Shown piece by piece: positions 35,321 to 47,700 of a stretch of DNA of 64,000 nt. The stretch comes from Sweltsa coloradensis. Taxonomy: Eukaryota; Arthropoda; Insecta; Plecoptera; Chloroperlidae. Under the pieces are notes generated by a model. It saw only the letters and a program-made list of their open reading frames with translations. It was not told the origin of the DNA and did no database searches. The stretch covers positions 434,001-498,000 of the forward strand of contig JAMZAV010000354.1 of assembly GCA_024449915.1 (NCBI GenBank), read 5' to 3'. Numbering within the stretch: position 1 is the stretch's first letter; each line of letters opens with the position of its first letter. Made by a program: the position numbers and the translations under genes.

Positions 35321-35810
35321 TATATTTCAACTATGTTATATTAATTTCTCTGGTCTCTGGGGGGTCTATTCCTGAGACGATTCGTTTCACAACCTTTTTC
35401 ATTGTTAAGAATTAAATGGTAATTTAAATAAGTAATTATATTACGTTATAAACATTAGTAGATTGTTAATGGTAGTATAAATGATTTAAAAACACTCTTT
35501 GGAATGAAATAAGTTGTGAGACCTCTCGTTGGCTTCCTGATCTATGTTCTTCCCGTGCTTAAACGTTCCTTCGCTCAGATTTGTCAGCATCACTCAGACT
35601 TCATTAGGAGCGACTTTCTTTTTTAAAGTGGAAATATAATTTAATTCCTAATGCGAAATAGGTGTTGCATATTTGCTGAGCTCACTGAACTTACATTCGT
35701 TGGACCTGTTTGACGTTTACGTATAAATGAACATCGTCAGCGCAGAAAACGTTCAAAACGCAACATGACTATTTATGTAGAAAGGAGTTAGGAGGGAATG
35801 TCCAAGTTTT

Positions 35811-35826
35811 GGTGGAGGCGCCAAGT
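35811..35826 (+). repeat. Family C 16-mer, isolated and decayed
   Basis: GGTGGAGGCGCCAAGT, without the rest of the element. Confidence 0.55.
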
Positions 35827-36355
35827 AAAGGTTGACCTCTTGTTCCAAAATTCAAAATTATGAAGATGCCGGGTTTTTCCTCTCAAAAATAAGGTTTGAT
35901 TACACGATTCGCCCATTTGCCGTCTTAGCAGAAATCAGAAACTACAGAACTGAAAAAAAAATAAAATAGTGCCTGAAACGTAGTTCAAATCAGAAACTAC
36001 AGAACTGCTCTTTTTGTTTCCTAGGCCAACTAATTAAACTATCTTCTAGTTAATTAAACCATGGTCTGAATACAAAAATATACTTGTGTTTTATTGTATA
36101 TTTTCAGTCATAAAAATAGTGAAAAATCACCGTTTTAAATTCGATTTTGAAAGAAATCTTGCGCTCGCAAAGTTTTGAATGTTTACACTGGGATTGGGAT
36201 CGGCGGAATGTTCCCCATTGGATATAGTTTGTGAAATGTAGATACGACAGACAGACATATTATTCTAAATACTATAAACTTAAAATTTATGGAGTACTTA
36301 TTTCTTCTGTAAATATCTTTCAGAAATCGTTAACAAATTAACGACAAAAGGCGAT

Positions 36356-36640
36356 AAAGTAATAAAAAGTAACAAGTAAAATATAGCGAGGTCGAGACAA
36401 GTTGCAAAGGGCAACGAAGTCCGCCCAAGTGAAGCGTGTCAGCCGTAACAATTATTGACGAAGACCGAGAGAAGTTTTAAATACATCTGGCGCTCGTGAA
36501 GACAAAAGAACGCCGTCGAGCGTCCAATGACGTCATAATGACTTCCGCTAGCGTCGAGTGTAGAGTGTAGAGTGTAAGTGCACGAGGTAGCTGGTAGAGC
36601 TGTGAGACTAGCTGTGGTTTAGGGCAGGTTTAGTGGAGAT
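36356..36640. other. GC-richer intronic segment with CCAAT and TGACGTCA
   Basis: It is richer in G+C than its surroundings. GTCCAATGACGTCATAATGA at 36522-36541 combines CCAAT with a perfect cAMP-response-element palindrome TGACGTCA (36528-36535). GTAGAGTGTAGAGTGTA follows. It could be an intronic promoter or enhancer, but no transcript is visible near it. Confidence 0.25.
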
Positions 36641-37062
36641 AATACCAGAGAGAGGACGGAGTAGTAATATATTTTTAAACACGGGAGCCCTCTGCTAAAA
36701 GGCTCTAACTAAAAAAAAACTGTTCCGAGATAAATGGGGTTAATAGTTAAATAAATAAAATTATAATTAGTTTAAATGGGGTTGAAAGTAGGTTATTACC
36801 AAAACGATTGGAAGAAAATTCAAGATTAATTAGATGCTAGGAAAATTGTCTCCTTCCAAAGTAAAATTTGTTATCGTGTTTAAATGTATTGGGGAAACTC
36901 GTCTTGCCAAAAACATTGCCAAATTCAAGATACAAGAACAATTATCGACGTTTTCCTTAAATTTAATCGTCTACAAAAGTATGGATTTTACAATATCTTT
37001 TTGGTATATCAACCGATACACTACTGAAAATAGAATAGACGACAATATTTAATACAACTCAG

Positions 37063-37200
37063 AAGTTAAAAAATCCATCCCGATCCGGGGTTCGGACTCG
37101 AGTCTCCCACATTCCAGGTAGCTTCTGAGGTGTATTGAATATTAACAATTCCACCTACGGGAGTGTTTTCCGACTAACCAAATCGAGAAATAGAATATAC
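37063..37200 (-). repeat. Family E copy
   Basis: TTCCACCTACGGGAGTGTTT, CCGACTAACCAAATCGAGAA matches 7810-7852. The tRNA-like arm GGGGTTCGGACTCGAGTCTC sits 60 bp away, as in the palindrome at 7696-7805. Confidence 0.6.
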
Positions 37201-37734
37201 GCTTGGGATTTAGGTCCTTTTTGCAGAAGACACCTCTATTGTTAATTATATTATTACTCTAGTATTTATGCCTTTGCTATTTACAGTAGGCAAATAGCTT
37301 TGGTACTACAACTGTATCTAGTATTTCCCTTATTCCCTAATAGAAAGATTATTTGTTTGTTTAGGAAAAAACCACGCTTAAGGGCCAAGACAAATTTGTA
37401 ATATAACATGTTTCATGTTATTATTTGTGTGGAAATAAAACTTTGAAACTTTGATCAGTAACGAAAAACATGATTAACTCCAACCTAATTCCACAGCAAA
37501 ACGAACACGTAAAAACATTTAAAAGATTGACATTCCATAATTTAATGAATGAAATATAAAAAAGTTATTTAAATTACCATTCCCGGCTCAATAGAATTTA
37601 ACGCGTGCTCACTGCAAGCGGGAAAGTTTTATACGGGGAGTAATTCTCGGTATAGGGTGATAACTAAATGCAAAGCAAATTATAACCAATGGCCCTAGTT
37701 ACAAAAGTTTTCTCTTATATTTCAAAGAGGTAGT

Positions 37735-37940
37735 TTGTGTAACGAATGCGTGATACTCTGATTCGTGTGATCGGAGGTTCGATTCCTGTCGCCTGCAATC
37801 TTGAGGTTTAATACAGTCATTAAAGTGAATGTCATTGCGTCCTTTAAACAACATTTGAACATTCCATTTCATTTACCCTTACACCCTAATTTCCTAGTTA
37901 GTCACTTGAAGAGGGTTTTTTTACTTATGTTTATGTTTAC
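37735..37940 (+). mobile_element. Family B-like SINE, diverged
   Basis: GTAACGAATGCGTGATACTC, TGATTCGTGTGATCGGAGGT, TCGATTCCTGTCGCC, then a body AGTGAATGTCATTGCGTCC, AGTCACTTGAAGAGG. The frame at 37801-37983 is part of this repeat. Confidence 0.55.
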
Positions 37941-38226
37941 TTACGTGCTTAACCTAAAAGCCGATAAACTTTGTATTGGCTAAATCAATATATATTTCCA
38001 TAGTAAAATTGTCGGTGTTTTCTTACAGAATAAAAGAGTAGAATTGATATATTTTTCGAGTTTTTGTCTATTTTAGATAAGTGACATTATAGAGGTCGTC
38101 GCTTCTGCTTCTCATAAGACTTTGGTATCCGCGATATCAGTCGACCAAGCAAAAACGGTTTGTGTAAAAAGCATTGACCATGCGATGTCATGGGCATCGT
38201 GGAGAGTTTTGGGGCGTCGGACAAAA

Positions 38227-38712
38227 AGAGTTCGCCAAACCTTATCAGATTCCACCACACTGCATAGCTATAACTTGAGAGAAACACTGGAGTCCTGAAA
38301 ACACGAATGGACCATCACAATAAATATATCTCATGTTTTTACGTGTCTCGTTGTGAACGAGTTCGCCAAACCTTATCAGATTCCACCACACTGCATAGCC
38401 ATAACTTGAGAGAAACCACTGGAGCGGCTACGGGATAAGAGACTTTCTAGCAGTGACAAATAAAAACGAACAGATTTTAAAAGTTACAAAATACTTTTTG
38501 AATGTGTGTGGGTTTCTTATTAAACTTGAGAATACGACCTTCATTTTGTTCTCTGCAGACAATGTTACAATTTGAAACTTAGTTTAAATTAAAACGATAA
38601 ATATATATTTACAACCTATTAACTATACGATTGGGTCCTGAAAACACGAATGGACCATCACAATAAATATATTACTCATGTTTTATACATGTCTCGTTGT
38701 GAACGATTCGAA
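38227..38712. repeat. Segmental duplication X-Y-X-insert-Y
   Basis: Block X (GTTCGCCAAACCTTATCAGA through GAGAGAAAC) is at 38229-38290 and 38358-38423. Block Y (GTCCTGAAAACACGAATGGA through CTCGTTGTGAACGA) is at 38291-38358 and 38635-38710. The second X and Y are parted by about 211 bp. The two copies differ at only a few sites, so the event is recent. Confidence 0.85.
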
Positions 38713-39354
38713 GTCCCTTTCACAGTTGTTACGTTTTGAATCAAACTAATCACACTTTCAAAACTACCATTCGATTCAATTTTCAAACTATGTTTTCTTG
38801 AAATTTTGGTTGCTTATTTAAAGAAATTGATAAGAGATAATAGAGCAACACAATATTTATTTGCATCCAATCTAATGCAATAGGAAGTTGAACACTTTGT
38901 GATATCAAATAAATTAAAAACCAGAGTCAAATAACTGTTATCCAATTTGAGAAACGGTAATCGCGTATGTCAAACTTTATTTTTACTTGGGAGAGTAACC
39001 ATATTTTTCCTAGAATCGTGTCAATGTTGGATTTACACGTCTTACAGTACAATCTTATACATAGTTTTTCAATAGTACGACTGTCAATCAATAAGTTAAC
39101 CTTTATACAATTCTCACCATGCAATACAAAACCGTATCTATAATTCACACACTGACGTGGAATTCAATATTATTCCTTCAATGTGAACATCCAATATACT
39201 CACAATAGAATATATAAAAGTAGTTTTTGAATAAAGTCGTTATTCGAGGTTTGTATTCGAGGAAATGAAATCATAGTGCTATGTCGGCTACTCGTCGGGT
39301 TAGAGTTACAGCCTGTGCTGTAAACTCGGTCGCTGATGTAGGGGAAGATGGGGG

Positions 39355-39420
39355 ATAGGCTCTGCTTCCACTGCAGAACGTCCAGGGTTCGATTCCCACT
39401 TTAAGCAGAAGTTTTTTAAC
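39355..39420 (+). repeat. tRNA-like fragment
   Basis: TCCACTGCAGAACGTCCAGG, GTTCGATTCCCACTTTAAGC resembles a T arm and acceptor. The rest does not fold. Confidence 0.35.
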
Positions 39421-39529
39421 TCCTGATCTGGATTTAAGTCAATCAGTTCGTGGGTTAGGAATGTGTAAATGGTGACTTTGTAGCCGTCCTAGCAACGAGG
39501 CACATAATAAATTCTAAGGTTGTTCCGAA

Positions 39530-39935
39530 ATATCCATGTTGATTCTGGCGCTATCCGCGGGTGGAATCGTGTCCAGCTTGATTGATCGGTGTTTCTTACT
39601 TACTTAAATAAATAATAAATAAATAAATTGTATTTAGAGTCTACCCACTCAGTTATATAACTGATTTTGCCGGTCTCTAGTTGGTCATTGTTCGCTCGTC
39701 GACGGTGTCGTCGCCTGCAGGGTTGGCTTAAAATTTAATGTCCCCCACTTAAAATCAGTTATGTGACTGAGTATCCTCAGACCCAGGTTTACTATTAACA
39801 ATACTGCACTGCATGTGTAACTCATAGGACACGTCCGGGTCTGAGGACCATAACCTCCTCAACCAGGTTTACTATTAAACATACTGCACCGCTGTGTGTA
39901 AACTCATAGGACACGCCGGTCTGAGGACCTTAATA
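39530..39935. repeat. Family A copies nested in opposite orientation, plus 78-bp tandem duplication
   Basis: A plus-strand family A head (TGTTGATTCTGGCGCTATCC, ATCGTGTCCAGCTTGATTGA) is interrupted near 39597. The interrupting piece is a reversed family A 3' end: (AAAT)n, GTATTTAGAGTCTACCCACT, CAGTTATATAACTGATTTT. The head then resumes (CCGGTCTCTAGTTGGTCATT). Its own 3' end is broken after GTGACTGAGT by two copies of a 78-bp unit (ACCAGGTTTACTATTAA through CATAGGACACG), each edged by CCTCAGACCC/GGGTCTGAGG. Confidence 0.75.
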
Positions 39936-39949
39936 TGAATTTATGTATT

Positions 39950-40165
39950 CATTTATTTACATAATTAAATATATTCATGTATCATACATACATACATACA
40001 TTTGATTCTCAGTGGGGGACTTTAATTGTTTAAAGCTGACCAAGCCGACCTTGTCGGTATCAACGCTATCAACTAGCCAACCAGATACTGGTGTTTTAAA
40101 AGGCAACACCGACCCAACCCGTTGGACACGATTAAAGTTCACCATCTCGATAATGTTCATTACAT
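39950..40165 (-). repeat. Family A element, reverse
   Basis: TCTCAGTGGGGGACTTTAAT, GACCAAGCCGACCTTGTCGG, TCAACTAGCCAACCAGATAC, CCCGTTGGACACGATTAAAG. Confidence 0.65.
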
Positions 40166-40689
40166 AAGTGTATTATAGGTAAAGCGTTATAACACTGATC
40201 ATTGAAATCGAATATTTTTACACCCCTGTTTCCCCCAGTTCAAGGGTGTGCAAATTTTATCTCACATAAGAGAAGAATGACACTACGAAGACAGCGGGAC
40301 TGATTATTCTGTCTAACTAAACAACTCGTCCACGTCCTAACGAGACGTGATTTTGATTATATTTGTGACTCACCTTCTGAAATAAGTCGCGGGGCGTTCA
40401 GTGTCTGGCCTCGTTTTAATTAAGTCCCCGAGATAATTTAAATTAACAAGGCAGAGGTCAAATTAAAGGTCAACACTCTACAGAGACAAATTGTTCAGAG
40501 GCGTCGAACCGAAATATAACCTCCCTGATGACTCGGGTTTCGTTGAAGTAAAATATGACAATAATCCATAGGTTTGAAATGTTCCATTCGTAGCTGATAT
40601 ATATGTTTCCTTGTACAGTTGTCTTATAAGAATAATAAAAAACAACGACATAGTTTGGAGTCAATACTCAAACAACCAATTTTCATTGG

Positions 40690-40815
40690 ACACTTTGATT
40701 TAAAGCTGACAGTGCCAACCATATAGACACATACACCATTGACGAGAGAATATTGGCCAACCAGTTAACGCTATTTAAGAAATAGCAAACAAGTGGTTGG
40801 GCACGATTCACTCAC
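40690..40815 (-). repeat. Family A element, reverse, 5' half
   Basis: AAAGCTGACAGTGCCAACCA, ATTGACGAGAGAATATTGGC, CAAGTGGTTGGGCACGATTC. Confidence 0.55.
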
Positions 40816-41004
40816 CGGTGACGTCAGACTCATCATGCTATCTATGAAAACTCTTTACAAAAATTTTATTCTGTGTTTCGTTTCTTGGACGGCTCCAAAG
40901 TCACCGTTTTCAATATCCAATTATTGGTGGATTAGTTAGAAAATTAAAATAAAACTTTTGCCTGAAGAGAGAATTGAGCCCGGATATAAAATGGGATAGT
41001 TGAA

Positions 41005-41170
41005 AGAGACTGCCAAAGGGTATTAAAGAGAACTTCATCCTTTGCATCCAATTTAATGATTGAATTAAACCTTGGATAAGACTTTCAGTCATGATTGCCG
41101 GTGGCGGGTATCGACCCGACGACCTCCCGCATCAGTCTCACCTCACGCGTTACGCATGAGTTAGCTCTGT
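41005..41170 (-). mobile_element. Family B SINE, reverse, partial
   Basis: CTTTCAGTCATGATTGCCGG, TGGCGGGTATCGACCCGACG, ACCTCCCGCATCAGTCTCAC, GCGTTACGC. Confidence 0.65.
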
Positions 41171-41559
41171 CGGTTTCGTAGTAAGTCGTGCAATCTTATA
41201 AAATTGTTTTAACTTAAAGAAAACCGCGCTACTTTTCGTACAGTTTTCGAGAGTTTCAAAAGTTCCGGAGAGTTTCAAAGAGTTCGAGAGAGTTTTAGAG
41301 AGTTTTCGAGCGCGTTCTTTTGCGTAAGTTATTGTAATCGGTGTGTGCGACAACGAACGTGATATTTACGGTAAAAACTTAAACCTCTGGAAAGTTTTAG
41401 AAAAGTATTCGAGAGTATAATATAATATTAGATGGCTTACACACAGTATTTGCTTCATATGCAGGCTTTTTATTTATTTCAATTTTACCTGTAAATCATT
41501 ATCATGCGCTTCAAGATATCAGTAAAAATGAGAAAACAAATAATTTTTAACATTAATCG

Positions 41560-41855
41560 TGGGAAACCAGCCCAGATTACAATACACGCATACATCAACG
41601 GATTAATAAAAACTGGAACTTGAACATGCCCCTCTTTAGGTGTCTTAACTAATTAAGAATATTACAGTTGGATAAATGTGAATGGATGTCCAAGGGCTGT
41701 TTAAGAGGACTAAATCCCTTGCATTCGACTTAACGTCAGAGGAAAACCTCGGAAAAACCTTCAGTCAGGATTGCCGGTCTCGACGGGATTCGAACCCGTG
41801 ACCTCCCGAATCAGAGTCTCGCGCTTAACGCTCGAGCCAACACTTTCGGTAATAC
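41560..41855 (-). mobile_element. Family B SINE, reverse, nearly complete
   Basis: From CGTGGGAAACCAGCCCAGAT, with GCCCCTCTTTAGGTGTC, to CGAGCCAACACTTTCGGTA. The tRNA-like head reads on the minus strand as GAGGTCACGGGTTCGAATCC, CGTCGAGACCGGCA and is the best preserved in the window. Confidence 0.85.
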
Positions 41856-41899
41856 AAATAAGAAGATTATACATAGACATTAAAATTCCATAAAACCGC

Positions 41900-42980
41900 A
41901 GCATTTCCAGAAAAAAATAGCCTTGTCAGATTCAATGAATGATTTGACATCTATAACATCTTTAATATTTAACATAATTTATTTAAAATTCTATAATCGT
42001 GACTGTAACGGCTAAGACGCTGACATGAAACGTGGCATGGAGCAGTTGTCGAAACTGAATTTCAAATTCGTTTCCCTCCACGAAACAAATTGGAAACATA
42101 ATTCAATCGGAAGAAACCAAAACGAAAATCCCGCAGGAATAAAATTATGGAGGTCGGAAATTAAAATCCACCATAAATAAGAATAGGAAGGACTGAATGA
42201 GCCATCATCTTCCCGAAGGAAATGAGTGAAATTTGTCAATTTTATATTTAGATTCGGTTCATAATGTTAAAAACAAAACTGAATGATGTGTAGAACGAAA
42301 TATATTTCCTTTTTATTTCCTTTTCTCATTCATGTCTTCTTAAGGAGAATCTATCGACAAAATAGATTTTCTAAAGTTTCCATAAAACAAGAGTTATAAG
42401 GAGTAGGAACAACTGTTATCTTTTAAGAATACAAACATAATTATTTAATTTTTAGTCGATTCATTCTCCCAATATTTTTACGTACCGGAACGAACCTCCC
42501 ACGAAAGTTAGACGGTTGAATGGCTGATTTTTTTATTGCTTTCGCTTTCCTTTGACAATGCGATGAAAAATTACTAATTGAGTAAAAAACTTATTTTAAT
42601 ATATGCAGCTTTAATATCTTGCGTTATAAGAATCTGTACATTTGAAGGTGCAGGTAGAGATAATTTTCCTGCTATATGAAAAAAATCGATGTATTTAAAA
42701 ATAACTCATTACATTGTCAAATGTAGGTGTAAGCAATATTAAAAAACAAGTATCCAAATCGTTTGCGAGGAGTATTTACGAATAAAAACAAAATTGTTTG
42801 TCTTCTCATAAGGCTTACTAGGTAACTACAGTTTCATGCATGGCAAGTGTATTTAGACGATAGATTTCCTCAAAGCTGCCAACATTGCAAGTAAAACCTT
42901 GAGTATGGTACGACGTAACACCCCTGGGATCAACCAGTACTCATTACAGGTCTCGAAGCATTTAAACACTATTGGATTCT
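41900..42980. other. Intronic sequence, nothing recognised
   Basis: AT-rich sequence. Neither strand shows a family, RNA gene or credible frame. Confidence 0.4.
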
Positions 42981-42987
42981 CACACAA

Positions 42988-43050
42988 ATTGTTAATAATG
43001 TGGCTCGCGCGTGGTACGCGAGGCACTGTCACGGAAGGTCACCGGTTCAT
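42988..43050 (+). repeat. tRNA-like fragment
   Basis: GTGGCTCGCGCGTGGTACGC, GGTCACCGGTTCATTCCC. It has A-box- and B-box-like words and resembles a decayed family B head. Confidence 0.4.
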
Positions 43051-43074
43051 TCCCAGACAACGGATATTAAGTTT

Positions 43075-43345
43075 TTTTTTTATGGAAAACGATGGTATGG
43101 ACATATGAAACAATGGGGGAAAATAGGAAGCACAAGAAAATGTATGAAAGAAGGATTGAAGAGGAAGAAGTAGACGGGATTGACCAAGGAAGAGATGGAA
43201 ATACATCATAGCAGGAGACTTGGAGGCAAGAGGAGAAGCTGGGAAGATGTGAAGAGATACGATTGTGGGAGGATAGAAGGAAGTGGTAAAATTTGGTTGG
43301 TAAACCCAAGCTAACCCTGCCAGAAGCAGGAAACGCTGATGGATA
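43075..43345 (+). pseudogene. LINE C-terminal fragment
   Basis: Frame 1 reads RWYGHMKQWGKIGSTRK, then LKRKK, stop, TGLTKEEM, GGKRRSWEDVKRYD. A shifted frame ends LWEDRRKW, stop, NLVGKPKLTLPEAGNADG. RWYGH, basic stretches, EDRRKW and a final GNADG are typical of the ORF2 end of a widespread animal LINE group (RTE/CR1-like). It has two stops and at least one frameshift. The frame on the opposite strand is a shadow. Confidence 0.5.
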
Positions 43346-43789
43346 ATGATGATGATAATACTGGATTGATTCCTGCAAAATATACATTGGGCATTTCCTT
43401 CGAACTATCCCTACGCTATACAGTGATACATTGTCGTCAGATGAAGTGGGAAAGTTGTTCACGAGAGAAAGGACAAAAATGGAATAATTATATTTATTAA
43501 ATAATTAGAAAGGGTTGCCGTTCCGTTTGATAATCTATCCCTAACGATACGATTACTAACCGAAAGTTTGACATCGACTCGATTTTTCCGATAGTCCCAA
43601 AGTAGTCCATTTAATATGTTCATGTTTAGTTTACCTTAATTCACGCTAAAGGAATGGTGAACAAACACTATACGCTAAGTTGTACAAGAAAGTTGAATGC
43701 ATATCGAAGTCTTGGGAGTTAAGAAGTTCCATCAAACAAATCAAAGACCTACAGAAAATAAATCGATAAGTCTGCTTTGAATTCGATGT

Positions 43790-43862
43790 TCCCCCATAAA
43801 AATCAGTTTTGTGACTAGTGGGTAGACTTTAAATACGAATTTATTTATTTATTTATTTTAAA
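43790..43862 (+). repeat. Family A 3' end
   Basis: CCCCCATAAAAATCAGTTTT, GTGACTAGTGGGTAGACTTT and (ATTT)n. Confidence 0.75.
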
Positions 43863-44117
43863 CCTAATTCTGACAAATATAGGTGATGAGACGTGCATGT
43901 AAAAACATTAACCAAAATACAGACACTATTACTATAATTGATTGAGGATGAAAGAAGTGTGTTATTAATGATAAATCGATTGTAGATCGACATCAATTAT
44001 AATTTTTTATTCCAATATTTTGATTTAATATCGACTAACCAGGGCTCGATATCGACCTGAATTTATTATTCGTTTGACTGCCGCATAAACAATCATGCAA
44101 AGGTATAGTGAACTCAC

Positions 44118-44269
44118 CGGCAGAAGAACAGAAAGTAGGGCGCTGTAGTGAGCATGATGAAGACGGCCACGACGTCCTCTTCCTCAGAATGACAAGTGAG
44201 TCTGAGGAAGGGTACCACTTGCATCGAAACACAGGACAACAGGAACATCACTCGACTGGGGGCCGTCAT
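44118..44269 (-). CDS. TRPV exon: S3 and most of S4
   Basis: 152 bp, 50 codons plus two bases. The acceptor is TTCCCCTCTAG|ATGACG, the donor CTGCCG|GTGAGTTC. The translation opens [16 protein letters not shown] (S3), then [10 protein letters not shown], a short acidic link HSEEED and S4 [18 protein letters not shown]. The final CG is completed by G from the next exon to give Arg in the [11 protein letters not shown] motif. The ATG at the exon start is internal, not a start codon, because the frame continues from the S2 exon. No in-frame stop. Confidence 0.93.
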
Positions 44270-44399
44270 CTAGAGGGGAAATTGTGAGGATGACATAAAT
44301 AGTATGTGTGTGGAGTGATTTAAAACCAGAATTAATGGTTTTAATAGAACGTGCACATTCAAAATCATCCAAGTCTAAGTAATTAGATAAATGTATTAA

Positions 44400-47070
44400 G
44401 TAAATATTAAACCTCTATTTGAAACACAATATGATTTCCACACAGGCAAAAAACGAAAGTCCAAAGTGTGTGAAAAGTAGAATCAAGTCCTATAAAGCAG
44501 CCCTTGGATAATATTCTTCGACGAAAAACGTGTTAGGTACTTCAGAATTTGATATTGGAAAAAAGTCAACACACTTATATTCAAATTATGGTTTTGGTTT
44601 AGAATTTTTATTTATGTTCTGGTTTCCAATTCTGATTCTTGACAAACAAAAAATAAGTTTAGTAACAAAGAAGAAATGAGTATCGAAAAGATTTTTATGC
44701 AGCAAAAGTTCACATTTTATTGAGCCAATCCCCTGATCGAACAACCGTGGGACGATTTCAGTGCTAAACGGGTAAAACCTCTTTCGTCCACCTCGTATTG
44801 CTGGCGAGAGAGAGGGCCCTAATACCCCTCCATGAGACTGACTCAGAGTGGGTATATTTACCACCGGGCGACGCTCGACTCCCAATGTGCGCGGCAATAG
44901 AATGGAAATGAGCAGACGTAGGGACGGACGTAGTGCTAAAACACACTAGGAAGCGTTGCGGCCGAAATGAAAGTTTCCTTTAGTTTCAGTCCGACTGCCT
45001 AAAGCTTTGCATTTACACCGTCCGGGTTCGCTATCGCCATCATCGCTCGTGGGAATACTAACTCGCGTTCACTATTCTCGAACAGTTTGACAAAAATCTG
45101 CTCACTGGGACCACGTTTGAAACTTTTCATAAATTTTAAATATCGTTGCCCGAGTAATTACCAACGGGATTAATTTTGTCACACATGGCTAGCTGTAAGC
45201 TAAGGCTAAACCAGTCTTAATCCGTCATGTACAAAATAATAACATGACGAATTAAATTATTTTTGGTAGAACCTAACAAGGGAAATATGCCCCTATTCCT
45301 GTGACTAACTTAGTAGATGGTGTCAAGATAATTCAAATGAAATGTTCAAGGGGCGTAATTATGTCATTAGTAAGAATAACTTAAGACACAACCGTCAGTC
45401 AGACTAGAGCGTTACGACTGAGTATCGCAAGACTAACTCGAATGAGAGACTCGTTTGAAAAAATAAACTCGGTATATCTATCGGTGATAACGTCGATATA
45501 TGTACCAATAAATAAATAATGATCATGAATGCGTGAAACACAATAAAAGTAATTTGTGTGATTGATGAATTAATTGCCTATTCGTCAGAGAACACAAAAA
45601 TGAAAACAGACTGTTATGGTACTGAGTGGGTATTATTTTATAGACTCTATATACGGTCTAAAAATATTTAATCCCTGTATCGCCATGTAACTGAATCCTT
45701 ATTCTGATTTATTTATATAAATTAATTAAAATGTAATTTTAAATTGTGTATATACTATAGATTAGTAAGAAAAATACATTTATGAGTTCAAAACCCATCT
45801 GTGTTTTTACACCAGTGAAAATAAAAATGTCAAAATATATTTTATAAAATAATGTGTATTATCTAACCTATCTATCTTTTTTTTACCCCTCCTGTCTCCC
45901 TATATGATCTCGTCACGTGTCAATGAAATGTCGGTAATCAAAGAAACTGTTCGATGGCAGACGGGGCCAACAGGTCATAAGTTCACCTCAAATAGAGGCG
46001 ACAGTTTCTTATTTCTCCATCCCACACATCCCCCACGGGTTAAATAGCTCCCGACCACGCAGTCCTTGGAGGGCGCCCAAGATCGAAGGTTATTGACAGC
46101 CCACGTGATAGGGTTAGCTTTAGATTATACTTGAAGGGAGTATCCAATACCCGTCTTATTTTACGACTTGGGAATAATCCAGGAAATCTCGAGCTAATCA
46201 AATACACTCACTCACTAAAATCTGCGTGAATTTATTTTCTGCCTTACGCAGAGAAAGTTTGAATTCGTGTTCAATGAACTGAAGTATAGGGAACGAGTTG
46301 GAGAATTGCGATTATTTGTCAGTGAGTTGGATTTATTGAAGGATTGGAGTGCTATTTGCAGCTTGGTATAGGTATACAAACTAGTTGTTATGGTTTCAAA
46401 AATGATTGTATCTACCGTTTTATGGTACTGAATGAAAATATATTCAACAAATATCTCACAAATAATCTTTATTTGTAGCGACTTATTAAATACAGTAAGG
46501 GGGGAATAAACACAGCAGGTATTTTACTACATGTATTTAATCAAACTATAAGGTACGAAAAGCATACTTGAAAAGAAGTATGTTATTATGATATTTAAAA
46601 AATTTGTTTTGGATAATTGCATTTTATAAACTGTAGTAATTAAATATTCTGACTTAGGTATGGGTAAAACGAACCATCTGGCAAAGGTTGTACTAATTAA
46701 CAAAGAATTATTCATTTTTATACCAGCTTTGCAAACTCTAAACGTCAGAAATTTAATTTGATCGTTAAATAGAAACGAAAAATGACGAATAAATTTACCC
46801 TTTGGCTGTTTTAATTACGGAAGTATTTTTAGTTTTTTTTTTACGGTTTCCTGCACCATTGAATTTTACGTCCAAGGGCATAAAAGAACGGGACTCGCTT
46901 TGACTTCCTCAGCCTGTGGTCTTGGGGCATATTAAATGAGCTTTTATACAATTAAAATAATATCAAAACCTCCAAACTATGGAAAATGTTTCAAAAGTTA
47001 AAACAATGATTTTTGGAAGTGGTTGATTCGATAAATTGTAGGGAGCTCCCGGGCACTAATCATTTCATGA
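44400..47070. other. Intron between S2 and S3 exons, first part
   Basis: Mostly unique AT-rich sequence. A decayed family A 3' end is at 45618-45662 (ACTGAGTGGGTATTATTTTA, GACTCT). A G tract is at 47072-47085. No second gene. Confidence 0.45.
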
Positions 47071-47559
47071 AGGGGGGGGGGGGGGCAAATGGGAATGCAA
47101 TTTCGCCATAGAAAATGGTTTCTACATATAAACACGTATAGAATGTGAGCGGAAAGTGTCAACTGCACATATTCTGCATGACATATTAATCGTAGCGACG
47201 AATGGGTGATAGATGAAGTTGAAACTCATTAAATTATAAATCAATGCCCAGGGCCCGTGTATGGTAGGCCTACGTGGTTACCATGGTTACAAGGCCATAT
47301 CCTTTATGACCACGATCATTTCCCACACGATTTATCTATGTATCTCAAGTAAACGTACTAAATAATAGACAATTATTATTTATTGTTTAGCCTTGTCATT
47401 ATATTGAACAACAAGAAACGGCGTCGACGCTAGTAAATATTTTGCTAAAAAACTTAAAATCTATGAAGAAATTTGGTACCGCGAAGAGCCTTGTTGACAC
47501 ATAGCACATGTAGTAGGTTCTGCCACAAGTGCTTCTTACACAGGGAAGGGAATGACTCA

Positions 47560-47700
47560 CTGGGCAGTCTTTGACGCATGTCAATCGGAGGTCATGTTCG
47601 GTTTTTATAGTGAGACGTGACACACGCCCAAGCGGACTGATGGACAGAAAATGTATGTATTATAAATGGGATTTTTTTCTCCCTAAAACATTAAATAGAT
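47560..47700 (+). mobile_element. Family C element, partial
   Basis: CGCATGTCAATCGGAGGTCA, TGTTCGGTTTTTATAGTGAG, ACGTGACACACGCC. The 16-mer end is missing. Confidence 0.65.

Noticed and set aside
43067..43462. Minus-strand frame of 131 codons, hydrophobic and Ser/Pro-rich
   Set aside because: It is antisense to the LINE C-terminal fragment and has no recognisable domain.
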